A DNA stretch of 64,000 nt from CAVSIP01 sp963728075 (lineage in GTDB: Bacteria; Actinomycetota; Actinomycetes; JAFAQI01; DASSKL01): NCBI GenBank assembly GCA_963728075.1, contig CAVSIP010000003.1:558001-622000 (forward strand), read 5' to 3'. How positions within the stretch are numbered: the first letter of the stretch is position 1; every line of letters begins with the position of its first letter. Both the position numbers and the translations under genes were made by a program. Below the pieces are notes generated by a model. The model was not told where the DNA came from. It did not search any database and saw nothing but the letters and a program-made list of their open reading frames with translations. Shown piece after piece: positions 36,499-44,534 of the stretch.

Positions 36499-37704
36499 CT
36501 ACTTCTGCAGGTACTTGCCCAGCTCCTGTCGGGCGACTGAGCGGATGTGCACCTCGTCGGGTCCGTCGGCGATGCGCAGGGTCCGGGCGCCGGCGTACAT
36601 CCCGGCGAGCGGGAAGTCGTCGGAGACGCCGCCACCTCCGTGCACCTGGATCGCGCGGTCGATGACCGCGCAGGCGACCCGTGGCGCCACGACCTTGATC
36701 GCGGCGATCTCGGTCCGCGCGCCCTTGGCGCCCACCTTGTCGATGAGCCAGGCGGTCTTGAGCACCAGCAGGCGGGCCTGCTCGATCTCCATGCGCGACT
36801 CGGCGATCTGCTGCTGCACGACGCCCTGGTTGGCGAGCGGGCCCCCGAACGCGACCCGTGACACCGCGCGCTTGCACATGAGCTCCAGCGCCCGCTCCGC
36901 CATCCCGATCGCGCGCATGCAGTGGTGGATGCGGCCGGGGCCGAGGCGGGCCTGGGCGATGGCGAAGCCGCCGCCCTCCTCGCCGAGCAGGTTGCTCACC
37001 GGCACGCGGACGTCCTCGAAGAGCACCTCGCCGTGGCCGTGCTGCTCCTGGTAGCCGAAGACCGGGATCGCACGCTTGACGGTCACCCCCGGGGTGTCGA
37101 CGGGGACGAGCACCATCGACTGCTGCTGGTAGGTGTTCGCGTCCGGGTTGGTCTTGCCCATGAGGACCATGACCTTGCAGCGCGGGTCGTTGACGCCGGA
37201 GGTCCACCACTTGCGGCCGTTGATGACGTACTCGTCGCCGTCCCGCTCGACGCGGGTGGAGATGTTGCGCGCGTCGGACGAGGCGACGTCCGGCTCGGTC
37301 ATCGCGAACGCGGAGCGGATCTCGCCGTCCAGCAGCGGCTCGAGCCAGGTCTTCTTCTGCTCGTCCGTGCCGAACATGTGCAGGATCTCCATGTTGCCCG
37401 TGTCGGGCGCGGCGCAGTTGATCGCCTCGGGGGCGATCCGGCTCGAGCGCCCGGTGACCTCGGCCAGGTGGGCGTACTCGAGGTTGGTCAGGCCGGACAC
37501 GTCCGGCAGGAACAGGTTCCACAGCCCGGCGGCGCGGGCCTCCTTCTTCAGCCGCTCGACCACCGGTGGCAGCTCGTGGCTGCCGTACCCGGCGTCACGG
37601 CGCCACTGCTCGTACTCGGCCTCCGCCGGGTACACATGGCTGTCCATGAAGTCGGTGAGCCGGTCCAGGTAGTCCTTGCCCCGGCCGGAGAGTTCGAAGT
37701 CCAC
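36499..37704 (-). CDS. Acyl-CoA dehydrogenase
   Basis: The 401-residue protein belongs to the ACAD10/11-like branch: SAFAMTEPDVASSDARNI and GRKWWTSGVNDPRC are the FAD-binding middle-domain blocks, and AIQVHGGGGVSDDFPLAGMY is the C-terminal signature. It oxidises an acyl-CoA to the enoyl-CoA with transfer to electron-transferring flavoprotein. GTG 37704 is preferred over 37752 because GAGGAGG lies just upstream and the longer form begins outside the family. It converges on the TadZ-like gene. Chain-length preference is unknown. Confidence 0.93.
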   Translation of the reverse strand: MDFELSGRGKDYLDRLTDFMDSHVYPAEAEYEQWRRDAGYGSHELPPVVERLKKEARAAGLWNLFLPDVSGLTNLEYAHLAEVTGRSSRIAPEAINCAAPDTGNMEILHMFGTDEQKKTWLEPLLDGEIRSAFAMTEPDVASSDARNISTRVERDGDEYVINGRKWWTSGVNDPRCKVMVLMGKTNPDANTYQQQSMVLVPVDTPGVTVKRAIPVFGYQEQHGHGEVLFEDVRVPVSNLLGEEGGGFAIAQARLGPGRIHHCMRAIGMAERALELMCKRAVSRVAFGGPLANQGVVQQQIAESRMEIEQARLLVLKTAWLIDKVGAKGARTEIAAIKVVAPRVACAVIDRAIQVHGGGGVSDDFPLAGMYAGARTLRIADGPDEVHIRSVARQELGKYLQK

Positions 37705-37895
37705 ACCCGCCTCCTCAGGTACGAGGACCCCATCCTCGCCGAGGAACAGCACCGGACAGGACGGACTTTCGTCCCTTCTCGATGCCCCATGTGCGGCATT
37801 CGCACGCTCGACCCGGGTACGCGCCGTGCGTCGAGGCCGCGGTGCCGTGACACCATGGGGAGTCCCGTGCCGCGCAGAGTGCTGGGGGGAGACGC

Positions 37896-39284
37896 ATGGC
37901 CGACCGGCTGAGCGCGCTGGACGTCTCCTTCCTCTACATGGAGACGTCCACCACCGCGATGCACGTCGGCGCGGTCGCCGTGTTCGACCAGCCGGACGAC
38001 GGGTTCGACTACGAGACGCTGGTCGACCTGATCGACGATCGCATCTCCCTGGTGCCGCGCTACCGGCAGAAGGTCCGGTGGGTGCCGGGGCGCTTCGCCA
38101 ACCCGGTGTGGGTGGACGACAGCGAGTTCGACATCACCTACCACGTCCGGCGCAGCGCCCTGCCGCGGCCGGGCACGCTCGACCAGCTCAAGGAGCTGGT
38201 CGGCCGGGTGCAGTCCCGTCACCTCGACCGCAACCGGCCGCTGTGGGAGATCTACCTGGTCGAGGGGCTCGCCGACGGCCGGTTCGCGATCCTCACCAAG
38301 ACCCACCACGCGATGGTCGACGGGGTGAGCGCGCTGGACATCGGCACCGTCATCCTCGACCTCACCCCGGAACCCCGGGTGCTGCCCCACGAGGACTGGC
38401 GGCCGCGCCGCGAGCCGCACGCCGCCGAGCTCGTCGCCGGGGCGGTGGCCGACCTCGTGACCAAGCCCGCGACCGCGCTGGAGTCGGTTCGCGGGGAGGT
38501 GAGCGACCTGCGGGCCATGGCCGGCAAGGTGCTCGGTACGGCGGAGGGCCTGCTCGCGGCGGTGCGTACGGCGGTGCGGCCAGCGCCCGAGAGCCCGCTG
38601 AACACCGAGATCGGTGAGGCGCGCCGGTTCGGGATGGCCCGCACCCGGCTGGAGGACTACAAGTTGGTCCGGGCGGCGCACGGCGGCACGGTGAACGACG
38701 TGGTGCTGGCCACCGTGGCCGGAGCGCTGCGCAGCTGGCTGCTGACCCGCGGCGAGTCGGTCACGCCGAGCACGCACCTGCGGGCGATGGTGCCGCTGTC
38801 CGTGCGCCAGTCCGGTGACGTCTCGCCCGGCAACCACGTCTCCGCCTACTTCGTCGACCTGCCGATCGGCGAGGGCAACCCGGTGATGCGGCTGCACCAG
38901 ATCAGCTACGCCATGAAGGCGCACAAGCAGTCGGGCCAGTCCGTGGGGGCGGATGCGCTCGTCCGGATGTCCGGGTTCGCGCCACCGACCATCCACTCGG
39001 CAGCCGCTCGGCTCGCCTCGAGCATGACCAGGAGGCTGTTCAACGTCGTGGTGACCAACGTTCCCGGCCCGCAGTTCCCGCTGTACGCGGCCGGCGCCGA
39101 GATGCTCGAGGCCTACCCCGTCGTGCCGCTGGCGAAGGGGCAGGCGCTGAGCATCGGGTTGACGTCGTACAACGGCGAGGTCTGCTACGGCCTCAACTGC
39201 GATCGTGATGCCATGCCGGACGTCGACGTGCTCGCGGTGTGCATCGAGGAGGCTCTCGCCGAGCTGCTGGAGAGCGTGCAGTGA
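37896..39284 (+). CDS. Wax ester synthase/diacylglycerol acyltransferase (WS/DGAT)
   Basis: The 462-residue protein starts RLSALDVSFLYMET and carries the active-site motif HHAMVDG near residue 137, with the late block NVVVTNVPGPQFPLY typical of the family. It makes triacylglycerol or wax esters from acyl-CoA, the storage lipid of many actinobacteria. ATG 37896 follows GGGGGGAGA. The stop overlaps a patatin gene, so synthesis and lipolysis genes are coupled here. Confidence 0.95.
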   Translation: MADRLSALDVSFLYMETSTTAMHVGAVAVFDQPDDGFDYETLVDLIDDRISLVPRYRQKVRWVPGRFANPVWVDDSEFDITYHVRRSALPRPGTLDQLKELVGRVQSRHLDRNRPLWEIYLVEGLADGRFAILTKTHHAMVDGVSALDIGTVILDLTPEPRVLPHEDWRPRREPHAAELVAGAVADLVTKPATALESVRGEVSDLRAMAGKVLGTAEGLLAAVRTAVRPAPESPLNTEIGEARRFGMARTRLEDYKLVRAAHGGTVNDVVLATVAGALRSWLLTRGESVTPSTHLRAMVPLSVRQSGDVSPGNHVSAYFVDLPIGEGNPVMRLHQISYAMKAHKQSGQSVGADALVRMSGFAPPTIHSAAARLASSMTRRLFNVVVTNVPGPQFPLYAAGAEMLEAYPVVPLAKGQALSIGLTSYNGEVCYGLNCDRDAMPDVDVLAVCIEEALAELLESVQ

Positions 39285-40231
39285 CCCGGCGCGGGCTGGT
39301 TCTCGGTGCCGGCGGCGTGCTCGGCGCGGCCTGGATGATCGGCGCGCTGTCCGCGGTCGAGGAGCACCTGGGGTGGGACGCGCGCGAGGCCGACGTGCTC
39401 GTGGGTACGTCGGCCGGCTCCGTGCTCGCCGGGCTGCTGGGCAGCGGACTGGACGTCGCGACCCTGCTCGCGCACCAGCGCGGCGAGGTGGTCGACGAGC
39501 GGTTCGAGTTCGACCACGACCAGGACAGCGGTGGCGCGCTGCCGCCGCGACCGCGGCTGCGCATCGGCTCGACGCGGCTGGTGCGCCGTACGCTGCTCAA
39601 CCCACGCCGGTACCCGCCGCTGGCGGCGCTGTCGGCGTGGCTGCCGCACGGCCAGGGGTCGCTGGAGCCCGTCCGCCAGCTCATCCAGGCGGTGACGCCC
39701 CAGGGGGAGTGGGCGCCGCACCCGGCCACCTGGATCGTCGCCATGGACTACGACCGGGGACGGCGGGTGCCGTTCGGCCGCGAGGACTCCCCGCCCGCCG
39801 GGCTGTCGGACGCCGTGCTCGCCTCCTGCTCGATCCCGGGCTGGTTCCCGCCGGTGACGATCGGCGGGCGGCGCTACGTCGACGGGGGCACCTGCTCGGC
39901 CACGTCGCTCGACCTGCTCGCCGACCTCGGTCTCGACGAGGTGGTCGTGCTCGCGCCGATGGCGTCGTACGACCTGGACAGCCCCGCGTCGCTGGTCGGC
40001 CGGCTCGAGCGGCGGTTCCGTACGGCGGTGAGCCGCCGGCTCGACCACGAGGCGGCGAAGGTCGAGCGGAAGGGGGCGGCGGTCACCGTCCTCGCCCCCG
40101 GCCGGGAGGACCTCGAGGCGATCGGGGTCAACCTCATGGACCCGCGCCGGCGCCTGCGCGTGCTCGACACGTCGATGCGGACGTCCGCCGCGGCGCTCGC
40201 CACCGGTTCGTCGCTGCGCGAGGCGGGCTGA
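39281..40231 (+). CDS. Patatin-like phospholipase/lipase
   Basis: The 316-residue protein has the oxyanion glycine run RRGLVLGAGGVLGAAW at the N-terminus, the nucleophile elbow GTSAGS near residue 42, and the dyad aspartate in RRYVDGGT near 200. Such enzymes hydrolyse acyl groups of phospholipids or stored glycerides. The GTG overlaps the WS/DGAT stop. No signal peptide is seen, so it is likely cytosolic or at the membrane face. Confidence 0.92.
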   Translation: MTRRGLVLGAGGVLGAAWMIGALSAVEEHLGWDAREADVLVGTSAGSVLAGLLGSGLDVATLLAHQRGEVVDERFEFDHDQDSGGALPPRPRLRIGSTRLVRRTLLNPRRYPPLAALSAWLPHGQGSLEPVRQLIQAVTPQGEWAPHPATWIVAMDYDRGRRVPFGREDSPPAGLSDAVLASCSIPGWFPPVTIGGRRYVDGGTCSATSLDLLADLGLDEVVVLAPMASYDLDSPASLVGRLERRFRTAVSRRLDHEAAKVERKGAAVTVLAPGREDLEAIGVNLMDPRRRLRVLDTSMRTSAAALATGSSLREAG

Positions 40232-40726
40232 GTGCGGGTCTACGTCCCGGCGACCCTCGACCTGCTGCAGCGCTGGTTCCAGGCCCGCGAGATCGGACCG
40301 GTCCCGCTGGTCGGGCAGGCGGTCACGCCCACCCTTCGGGAGTGGTACGCCTCCGGCGACACCGAGGAGCTGGAGTACGCCGCCACCGCCGAGGCGGCGC
40401 GCGCCTCGCTGCGGCTGCTCGCGGAGGACCGGGACACCCCCCGGCGGCGGGTCGTCGTCGCGGTGGATGTCGCCGAGCGGGCGGCCATACCGGACGCCGC
40501 CCTGGGACGGGCCGCCGTACGGCTGGGCGACCCGCTGCCGTGGTCGGCGGTCGCGGCCGTGCTCGTGGACGACACGGGTGCGGCGTTCGCCGTCGCCGAC
40601 GCCGCCGCGGCGTTCGCGCCTGCCGAGGCGGGCGACGACGACGCGCAGTTCCTCGTCGACGAGGCGGAGGGCAACGAGCTCGCGTGGTACGCCACGCAGG
40701 AGGTCGCGGACCTCGTCGGGGGCTGA
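40232..40726 (+). CDS. DUF6912-like conserved hypothetical protein
   Basis: The 164-residue protein begins MRVYVPATLDLLQRW and is mainly helical with acidic patches; ELEYAATAEAARASLRLLAED and NELAWYATQEVADLV are its best conserved-looking parts. It looks like the actinobacterial DUF6912 group, but I hold that name loosely. It follows the patatin stop directly and is probably co-transcribed. No activity is known. Confidence 0.6.
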   Translation: MRVYVPATLDLLQRWFQAREIGPVPLVGQAVTPTLREWYASGDTEELEYAATAEAARASLRLLAEDRDTPRRRVVVAVDVAERAAIPDAALGRAAVRLGDPLPWSAVAAVLVDDTGAAFAVADAAAAFAPAEAGDDDAQFLVDEAEGNELAWYATQEVADLVGG

Positions 40727-40797
40727 AGACCCTGTCTCGCGTGGGAATCTAGGGGTAGGACCCGGCGAGAACCGCAACGCGATGAGGGTGATGTGCC

Positions 40798-42423
40798 GTG
40801 GACGCCGTGACCTCCGTGCCCGAGCCGGCCAACGAGCGGGTGCTCGACTACGCGCCGGGGAGCCCTGAACGCGCCGGCCTTGAGGCCCGGCTGAAGGAGC
40901 TCGCCGCCGAGTCGGTGCCGCTGCCGATGACCGTCGGCGGCGCCGACCACGCCGCAGGCGGCGACCCGGTCGACGTCGTCCAGCCGCACCGGCACACCCA
41001 CGTCCTCGGCGTCCTGCGGGAGGCGACCGCGGCGGACGTCCAGGCTGCGGTGGACGCCGCGCTCGCCGCGGCGCCGGCCTGGCGCGCCCTGCCGTTCGAC
41101 GAACGCGCGGCGGTGTTCCTGCGCGCGGCGGACCTGCTCGCCGGACCGTGGCGCGACACGATGAACGCCGCCACCATGCTCGGCCAGTCGAAGACCGTGT
41201 ACCAGTCGGAGATCGACGCGATCGGCGAGCTCGCCGACTTCTGGCGGTTCAACGTCGCGTTCGCGCGCGAGATCCTGGCCGAGCAGCCCCGGTCGTCCCA
41301 CGGGGTGTGGAACCGCACGGACCACCGGCCGCTCGAGGGGTTCGTGGTCGCGATCACGCCGTTCAACTTCACCGCGATCTCCGGCAACCTGCCGACGGCG
41401 CCGGCGCTCATGGGCGTACCGGTGGTCTGGAAGCCCTCGCCCACCCAGCAGCTGGCGGCCCACCACCTCATGCGGCTGCTGGAGGCGGCCGGGCTGCCGC
41501 CGGGCGTGATCAACCTCGTGACCGGCAGCGGGCGGGCGGTCAGCGAGGTCGCGATGACCCATCCCGACCTCGCCGGCGTGCACTTCACCGGGTCCACCGC
41601 GACCTTCCAGCACCTGTGGCGCACGGTCGGTGAGAACATCGCGCGCTACCGGTCGTATCCCCGGGTCGTGGGGGAGACGGGCGGCAAGGACTTCGTCGTC
41701 GCGCACCCGTCCGCGGACCCCGACGCGCTGCGCGTGGGGCTCATCCGCGGCGCGTACGAGTACCAGGGGCAGAAGTGCTCGGCCGCGTCGCGCGCGTACG
41801 TCCCCCGCTCGCTGTGGCAGCGGATGCGCGACGACCTCCTCGAGCAGGTGCGGTCGCTGCCGATGGGGGACCCCACCGACTTCCGCAACTTCATGGGCGC
41901 CGTGATCGACCGCCGGTCGTTCGACCGCCTTTCCGGCGTGCTGCAGCGCGCGCAGCACGACCCCGCGCTGGAGGTGCTGGCCGGCGGCACCGCCGACGAC
42001 AGCGAGGGCTACTTCGTGGCGCCGACCGTCCTGCAGGGCAGCGACCCCGCCCACGAGATCTTCACGACCGAGTACTTCGGCCCGATCCTCGGCGTGTTCG
42101 TCTACGACGACGCGGACTGGCAGCACGTGCTGCACCAGGCCGCGGACGTCGCGCCGTACGCTCTGACCGGCTCGGTGTTCGCGACCGACCGGGCCGCAGT
42201 CCTCGAGGCCAGTGAGGCGCTGCGCTACACGGCCGGCAACTTCTACGTCAACGACAAGCCGACCGGAGCCGTCGTCGGGCAGCAGCCGTTCGGGGGCGCC
42301 CGGGCGTCGGGCACCAACGACAAGGCAGGGTCGTCGCTGAACCTGCTGCGCTGGGTGAGCCCGCGGGTCGTCAAGGAGAGCTTCGTGCCACCGACGGCGT
42401 GGCGCTACCCGCATATGGGCTGA
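40798..42423 (+). CDS. pruA: L-glutamate gamma-semialdehyde dehydrogenase (PruA/RocA)
   Basis: This enzyme oxidises glutamate semialdehyde/pyrroline-5-carboxylate to glutamate with NAD, the second step of proline catabolism. The 541-residue protein shows AITPFNFTAISGNLPTAPAL, the general-base Glu in VVGETGGKDF (about 293), and the nucleophile Cys in EYQGQKCSAASR (about 327). The PFGGARASGTNDKAG ending is the mark of the P5C subgroup. No proline dehydrogenase is within the window. The start GTG 40798 follows GAGGGTG. Confidence 0.95.
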   Translation: MDAVTSVPEPANERVLDYAPGSPERAGLEARLKELAAESVPLPMTVGGADHAAGGDPVDVVQPHRHTHVLGVLREATAADVQAAVDAALAAAPAWRALPFDERAAVFLRAADLLAGPWRDTMNAATMLGQSKTVYQSEIDAIGELADFWRFNVAFAREILAEQPRSSHGVWNRTDHRPLEGFVVAITPFNFTAISGNLPTAPALMGVPVVWKPSPTQQLAAHHLMRLLEAAGLPPGVINLVTGSGRAVSEVAMTHPDLAGVHFTGSTATFQHLWRTVGENIARYRSYPRVVGETGGKDFVVAHPSADPDALRVGLIRGAYEYQGQKCSAASRAYVPRSLWQRMRDDLLEQVRSLPMGDPTDFRNFMGAVIDRRSFDRLSGVLQRAQHDPALEVLAGGTADDSEGYFVAPTVLQGSDPAHEIFTTEYFGPILGVFVYDDADWQHVLHQAADVAPYALTGSVFATDRAAVLEASEALRYTAGNFYVNDKPTGAVVGQQPFGGARASGTNDKAGSSLNLLRWVSPRVVKESFVPPTAWRYPHMG

Positions 42424-42424
42424 G

Positions 42425-43090
42425 TCAGGGCAACGGAAGCAGCGCCGTCTCGGAGGGCAGCGGCAGCACGGTCGTCTCGGAGGGCAGCGGCAGCACGGTC
42501 GTGGGCAAAGGCGCGGGTGGGTCCGTGGCGCCGAGCACCGGTACGGGCGCGGCCCCGCTCGGACCGGTAGCGGACGCGGTCGGGAGCAGCGAGGGCAGGT
42601 CCAGCGGTGCGGGCCCGTCGACCGGGGCGCCTACCGAGGCCTCGGTCGCCGGCGGGTCGACCGTGGTGGTGGCGGCCGGTGTCCGGGCGGTGACCGCGCC
42701 CTCACTCGCGGGCGGGGCGGTCGGATCGAGTGCGGCTGGGACGGCGGTGCTTCCGCGGTGCACGGGGGAGGTGTGCCGGTCGGCCGGCTGCGACACGGGC
42801 GCCGGCCGGTGCGGCGGCTGGTCCACGGTCACCAGGGCGGCGGCGCCGCCCGTGACCGTCACCACTGCCGCGACCTTCACGGCCATGCTCGACACGAGGG
42901 CGGCGATGCCGCCGCCGGCTCCGGTGCCGGCCACGCCACTGCCCACCGCGGCCGCCTGCCTGCGGCGGCGGGCGGCGAGGCTTGAGCGGCAGCGTTGGCA
43001 CAGGGCGAGGTGCGCCGTCGCGGCGGCCACCTCGGCCGGCGTGCGGCGGCGCAGGCTGACCAGCAGCCAGCCACGGCAGGGCGCGCTCAC
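42425..43090 (-). CDS. Membrane protein with zinc-finger-like (anti-sigma type) N-terminus and proline-rich tail
   Basis: The 221-residue protein starts CRGWLLVSLRR and has AHLALCQRCRSSLAARRRR, a C-x-H-x3-C-x2-C arrangement like the zf-HC2 domain of anti-sigma factors. One transmembrane helix (AALVSSMAVKVAAVVTVTGGAAAL) follows, then about 130 residues rich in Pro/Thr/Ala outside. The end has three copies of LPLPSE(T). No sigma-factor gene is adjacent; instead its GTG overlaps the stop of the GGDEF gene, suggesting a joint signalling role. The zf-HC2 reading is tentative. Confidence 0.65.
   Translation of the reverse strand: MSAPCRGWLLVSLRRRTPAEVAAATAHLALCQRCRSSLAARRRRQAAAVGSGVAGTGAGGGIAALVSSMAVKVAAVVTVTGGAAALVTVDQPPHRPAPVSQPADRHTSPVHRGSTAVPAALDPTAPPASEGAVTARTPAATTTVDPPATEASVGAPVDGPAPLDLPSLLPTASATGPSGAAPVPVLGATDPPAPLPTTVLPLPSETTVLPLPSETALLPLP
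42447..42500. repeat. Two perfect 27-bp tandem repeats
   Basis: The unit starts GTCTCGGAGGGCAGC and repeats exactly at 42447-42473 and 42474-42500, with a degenerate third copy before it. It encodes nine-residue LPLPSE-type repeats at the C-terminus of the minus-strand membrane protein. Confidence 0.85.
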
Positions 43091-43917
43091 GCCGCCCGCC
43101 TCAGCTGCGAGCCGTCACCGCCCGCCGCCTTGACCGCGTACATGGCGCTGTCCGCGACGGCGATCAGCGCCGCGGCATCGGCAGGCTGGCGTAGCCAGCC
43201 GACCCCGACGCTGAGGGTCACGCGTGCGTGCTCGCTGGCGAGCCCCGGAGCCGTACGGGACGCTCGCAGCAGCCGGGTGGCGACCGTCGAGGCGGCCCGC
43301 CGACCGGTCCGGGGCAGGATGACCGCGAACTCGTCGCCGCCCAGCCGCGCGGGCAGGTCCCCGCGGCGCACGTTGGCCTCGAGGAGCCGGGCGACCGCGA
43401 CGAGCACGGCGTCGCCGGCGAGGTGACCATCGGTGTCGTTGACGGCCTTGAAGCCGTCGAGGTCGACCAGCAGCAGCGCCGGCGCATGGCTGCGTGAGGC
43501 GGCGGCGACCTCGTGTGCGAGAGCCTCGTCGAAGGCGGCCCGGTTCGGCAGGGCGGTGAGCGGGTCGCGTGTCGCCGCCTGCTGCAGCACCGCGGTCAGC
43601 TCGTCGACGTACGCGCCGACCGCGGCCACCAGGGCCCGGTCCAGGACCGGTCCGCCGTGCTCGGCGCGCAGGCCGAGCAGCTCCTCGACCAGGGACTCCA
43701 CGCCCCGGTGCTCGTGCATGCGCAGCACGGCGAGCGCACCGGCGGCAGCCGAGGCGTCGTCGTCACCTCGGGCCAGCCGTTCCCGCAGCGCGCGGAGGAC
43801 GGCCGGCCCATCGCCGGTCGCGGTCACACCGAGAAGATCGGCAGTTCGGGCCCGGCTCCTGAGCGTTCGACTGCGGGAACTTGGGCTTCCGCCGGAGCCA
43901 ACCGGCCTCAAGTCCAC
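43087..43917 (-). CDS. Diguanylate cyclase (GGDEF domain with I-site)
   Basis: GGDEF enzymes join two GTP to make cyclic di-GMP. The C-terminal domain carries RDPLTALPNRAAF, LLLVDLDGFKAVND and an intact RLGGDEFAV. RRGD stands five residues before GGDEF, the inhibitory I-site RxxD. The first 110-120 residues form a helical region without a recognised sensor. The start is uncertain: GTG 43917 lies within the SoxR box, while GTG 43827 would keep the family part. It is coupled to the membrane protein downstream and divergent from soxR. Confidence 0.88.
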   Translation of the reverse strand: MDLRPVGSGGSPSSRSRTLRSRARTADLLGVTATGDGPAVLRALRERLARGDDDASAAAGALAVLRMHEHRGVESLVEELLGLRAEHGGPVLDRALVAAVGAYVDELTAVLQQAATRDPLTALPNRAAFDEALAHEVAAASRSHAPALLLVDLDGFKAVNDTDGHLAGDAVLVAVARLLEANVRRGDLPARLGGDEFAVILPRTGRRAASTVATRLLRASRTAPGLASEHARVTLSVGVGWLRQPADAAALIAVADSAMYAVKAAGGDGSQLRRAA

Positions 43918-43923
43918 TTGAGG
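43906..43923. promoter_or_regulatory. SoxR box
   Basis: CCTCAAGTCCACTTGAGG is an 18-bp palindrome matching the known SoxR operator CCTCAAGTTAACTTGAGG at 16 of 18 positions, with only the central two bases different. It touches the TACGGT -10 box (43924-43929) of soxR and reaches the possible start of the GGDEF gene. Confidence 0.85.
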
Positions 43924-43936
43924 TACGGTCGGCCAC

Positions 43937-44395
43937 GTGCGGAACCGCCCGACCGACCTGCTGCCGATCGGGGTGGTCGCGGCGCGCAGTGGCGTGGCAA
44001 CCTCGGCGCTGCGCTTCTACGAGGAGCAGGGCCTGCTCACCTCGACCCGGTCTGCCGGCGGCGTACGCCACTTCGAGCGCTCCACCCTGCGCCGGGTCGC
44101 CTTCATCCGCGCCGCCCAGAACGTCGGGCTGAGCCTCGAGGAGATCAAGGCGGCGCTCGCCACGCTCCCCGGCGGCCGCACGCCGACCAAGGCCGACTGG
44201 GAGCGGCTCTCGCGCTCCTTCCGGGCCCGGATCGACCGCCGGATCGAGGCCCTCGAACAGCTCCGCGACGACCTCACCGGCTGCATCGGGTGCGGGTGCC
44301 TGTCGCTGCAGCGCTGCCGGCTCTACAACCCCGAGGATGCTCTGGCGCAGGAGGGTCCCGGGCCGCGCCGGCTGCCGGCGCACCTCCCGAACTGA
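43937..44395 (+). CDS. soxR: Redox-sensing MerR-family regulator SoxR
   Basis: SoxR carries a 2Fe-2S cluster that is oxidised by redox-cycling compounds, turning on target promoters. The 152-residue protein has the MerR helix-turn-helix (IGVVAARSGVATSALRFYEE), the dimerisation helix, and the cluster motif CIGCGCLSLQRC, which has all four cysteines in SoxR spacing. GTG 43937 lies 7 nt after TACGGT, so the mRNA is probably leaderless. The SoxR box lies directly upstream, implying self-regulation, and it may also control the divergent GGDEF gene. Confidence 0.95.
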   Translation: MRNRPTDLLPIGVVAARSGVATSALRFYEEQGLLTSTRSAGGVRHFERSTLRRVAFIRAAQNVGLSLEEIKAALATLPGGRTPTKADWERLSRSFRARIDRRIEALEQLRDDLTGCIGCGCLSLQRCRLYNPEDALAQEGPGPRRLPAHLPN

Positions 44396-44534
44396 GTCAC
44401 TCGCGCACCACCAGTCACTTCCGTCGGAGTTGTGTCCACAGGCCGGCGTGACCGTCCTTGTCCGGACAAATCCGGGCTGGCTACTGTCCGCGATCACGCC
44501 GTGCCAGGCGGTCAGCGCAGTGGAGGTGTGGGAC

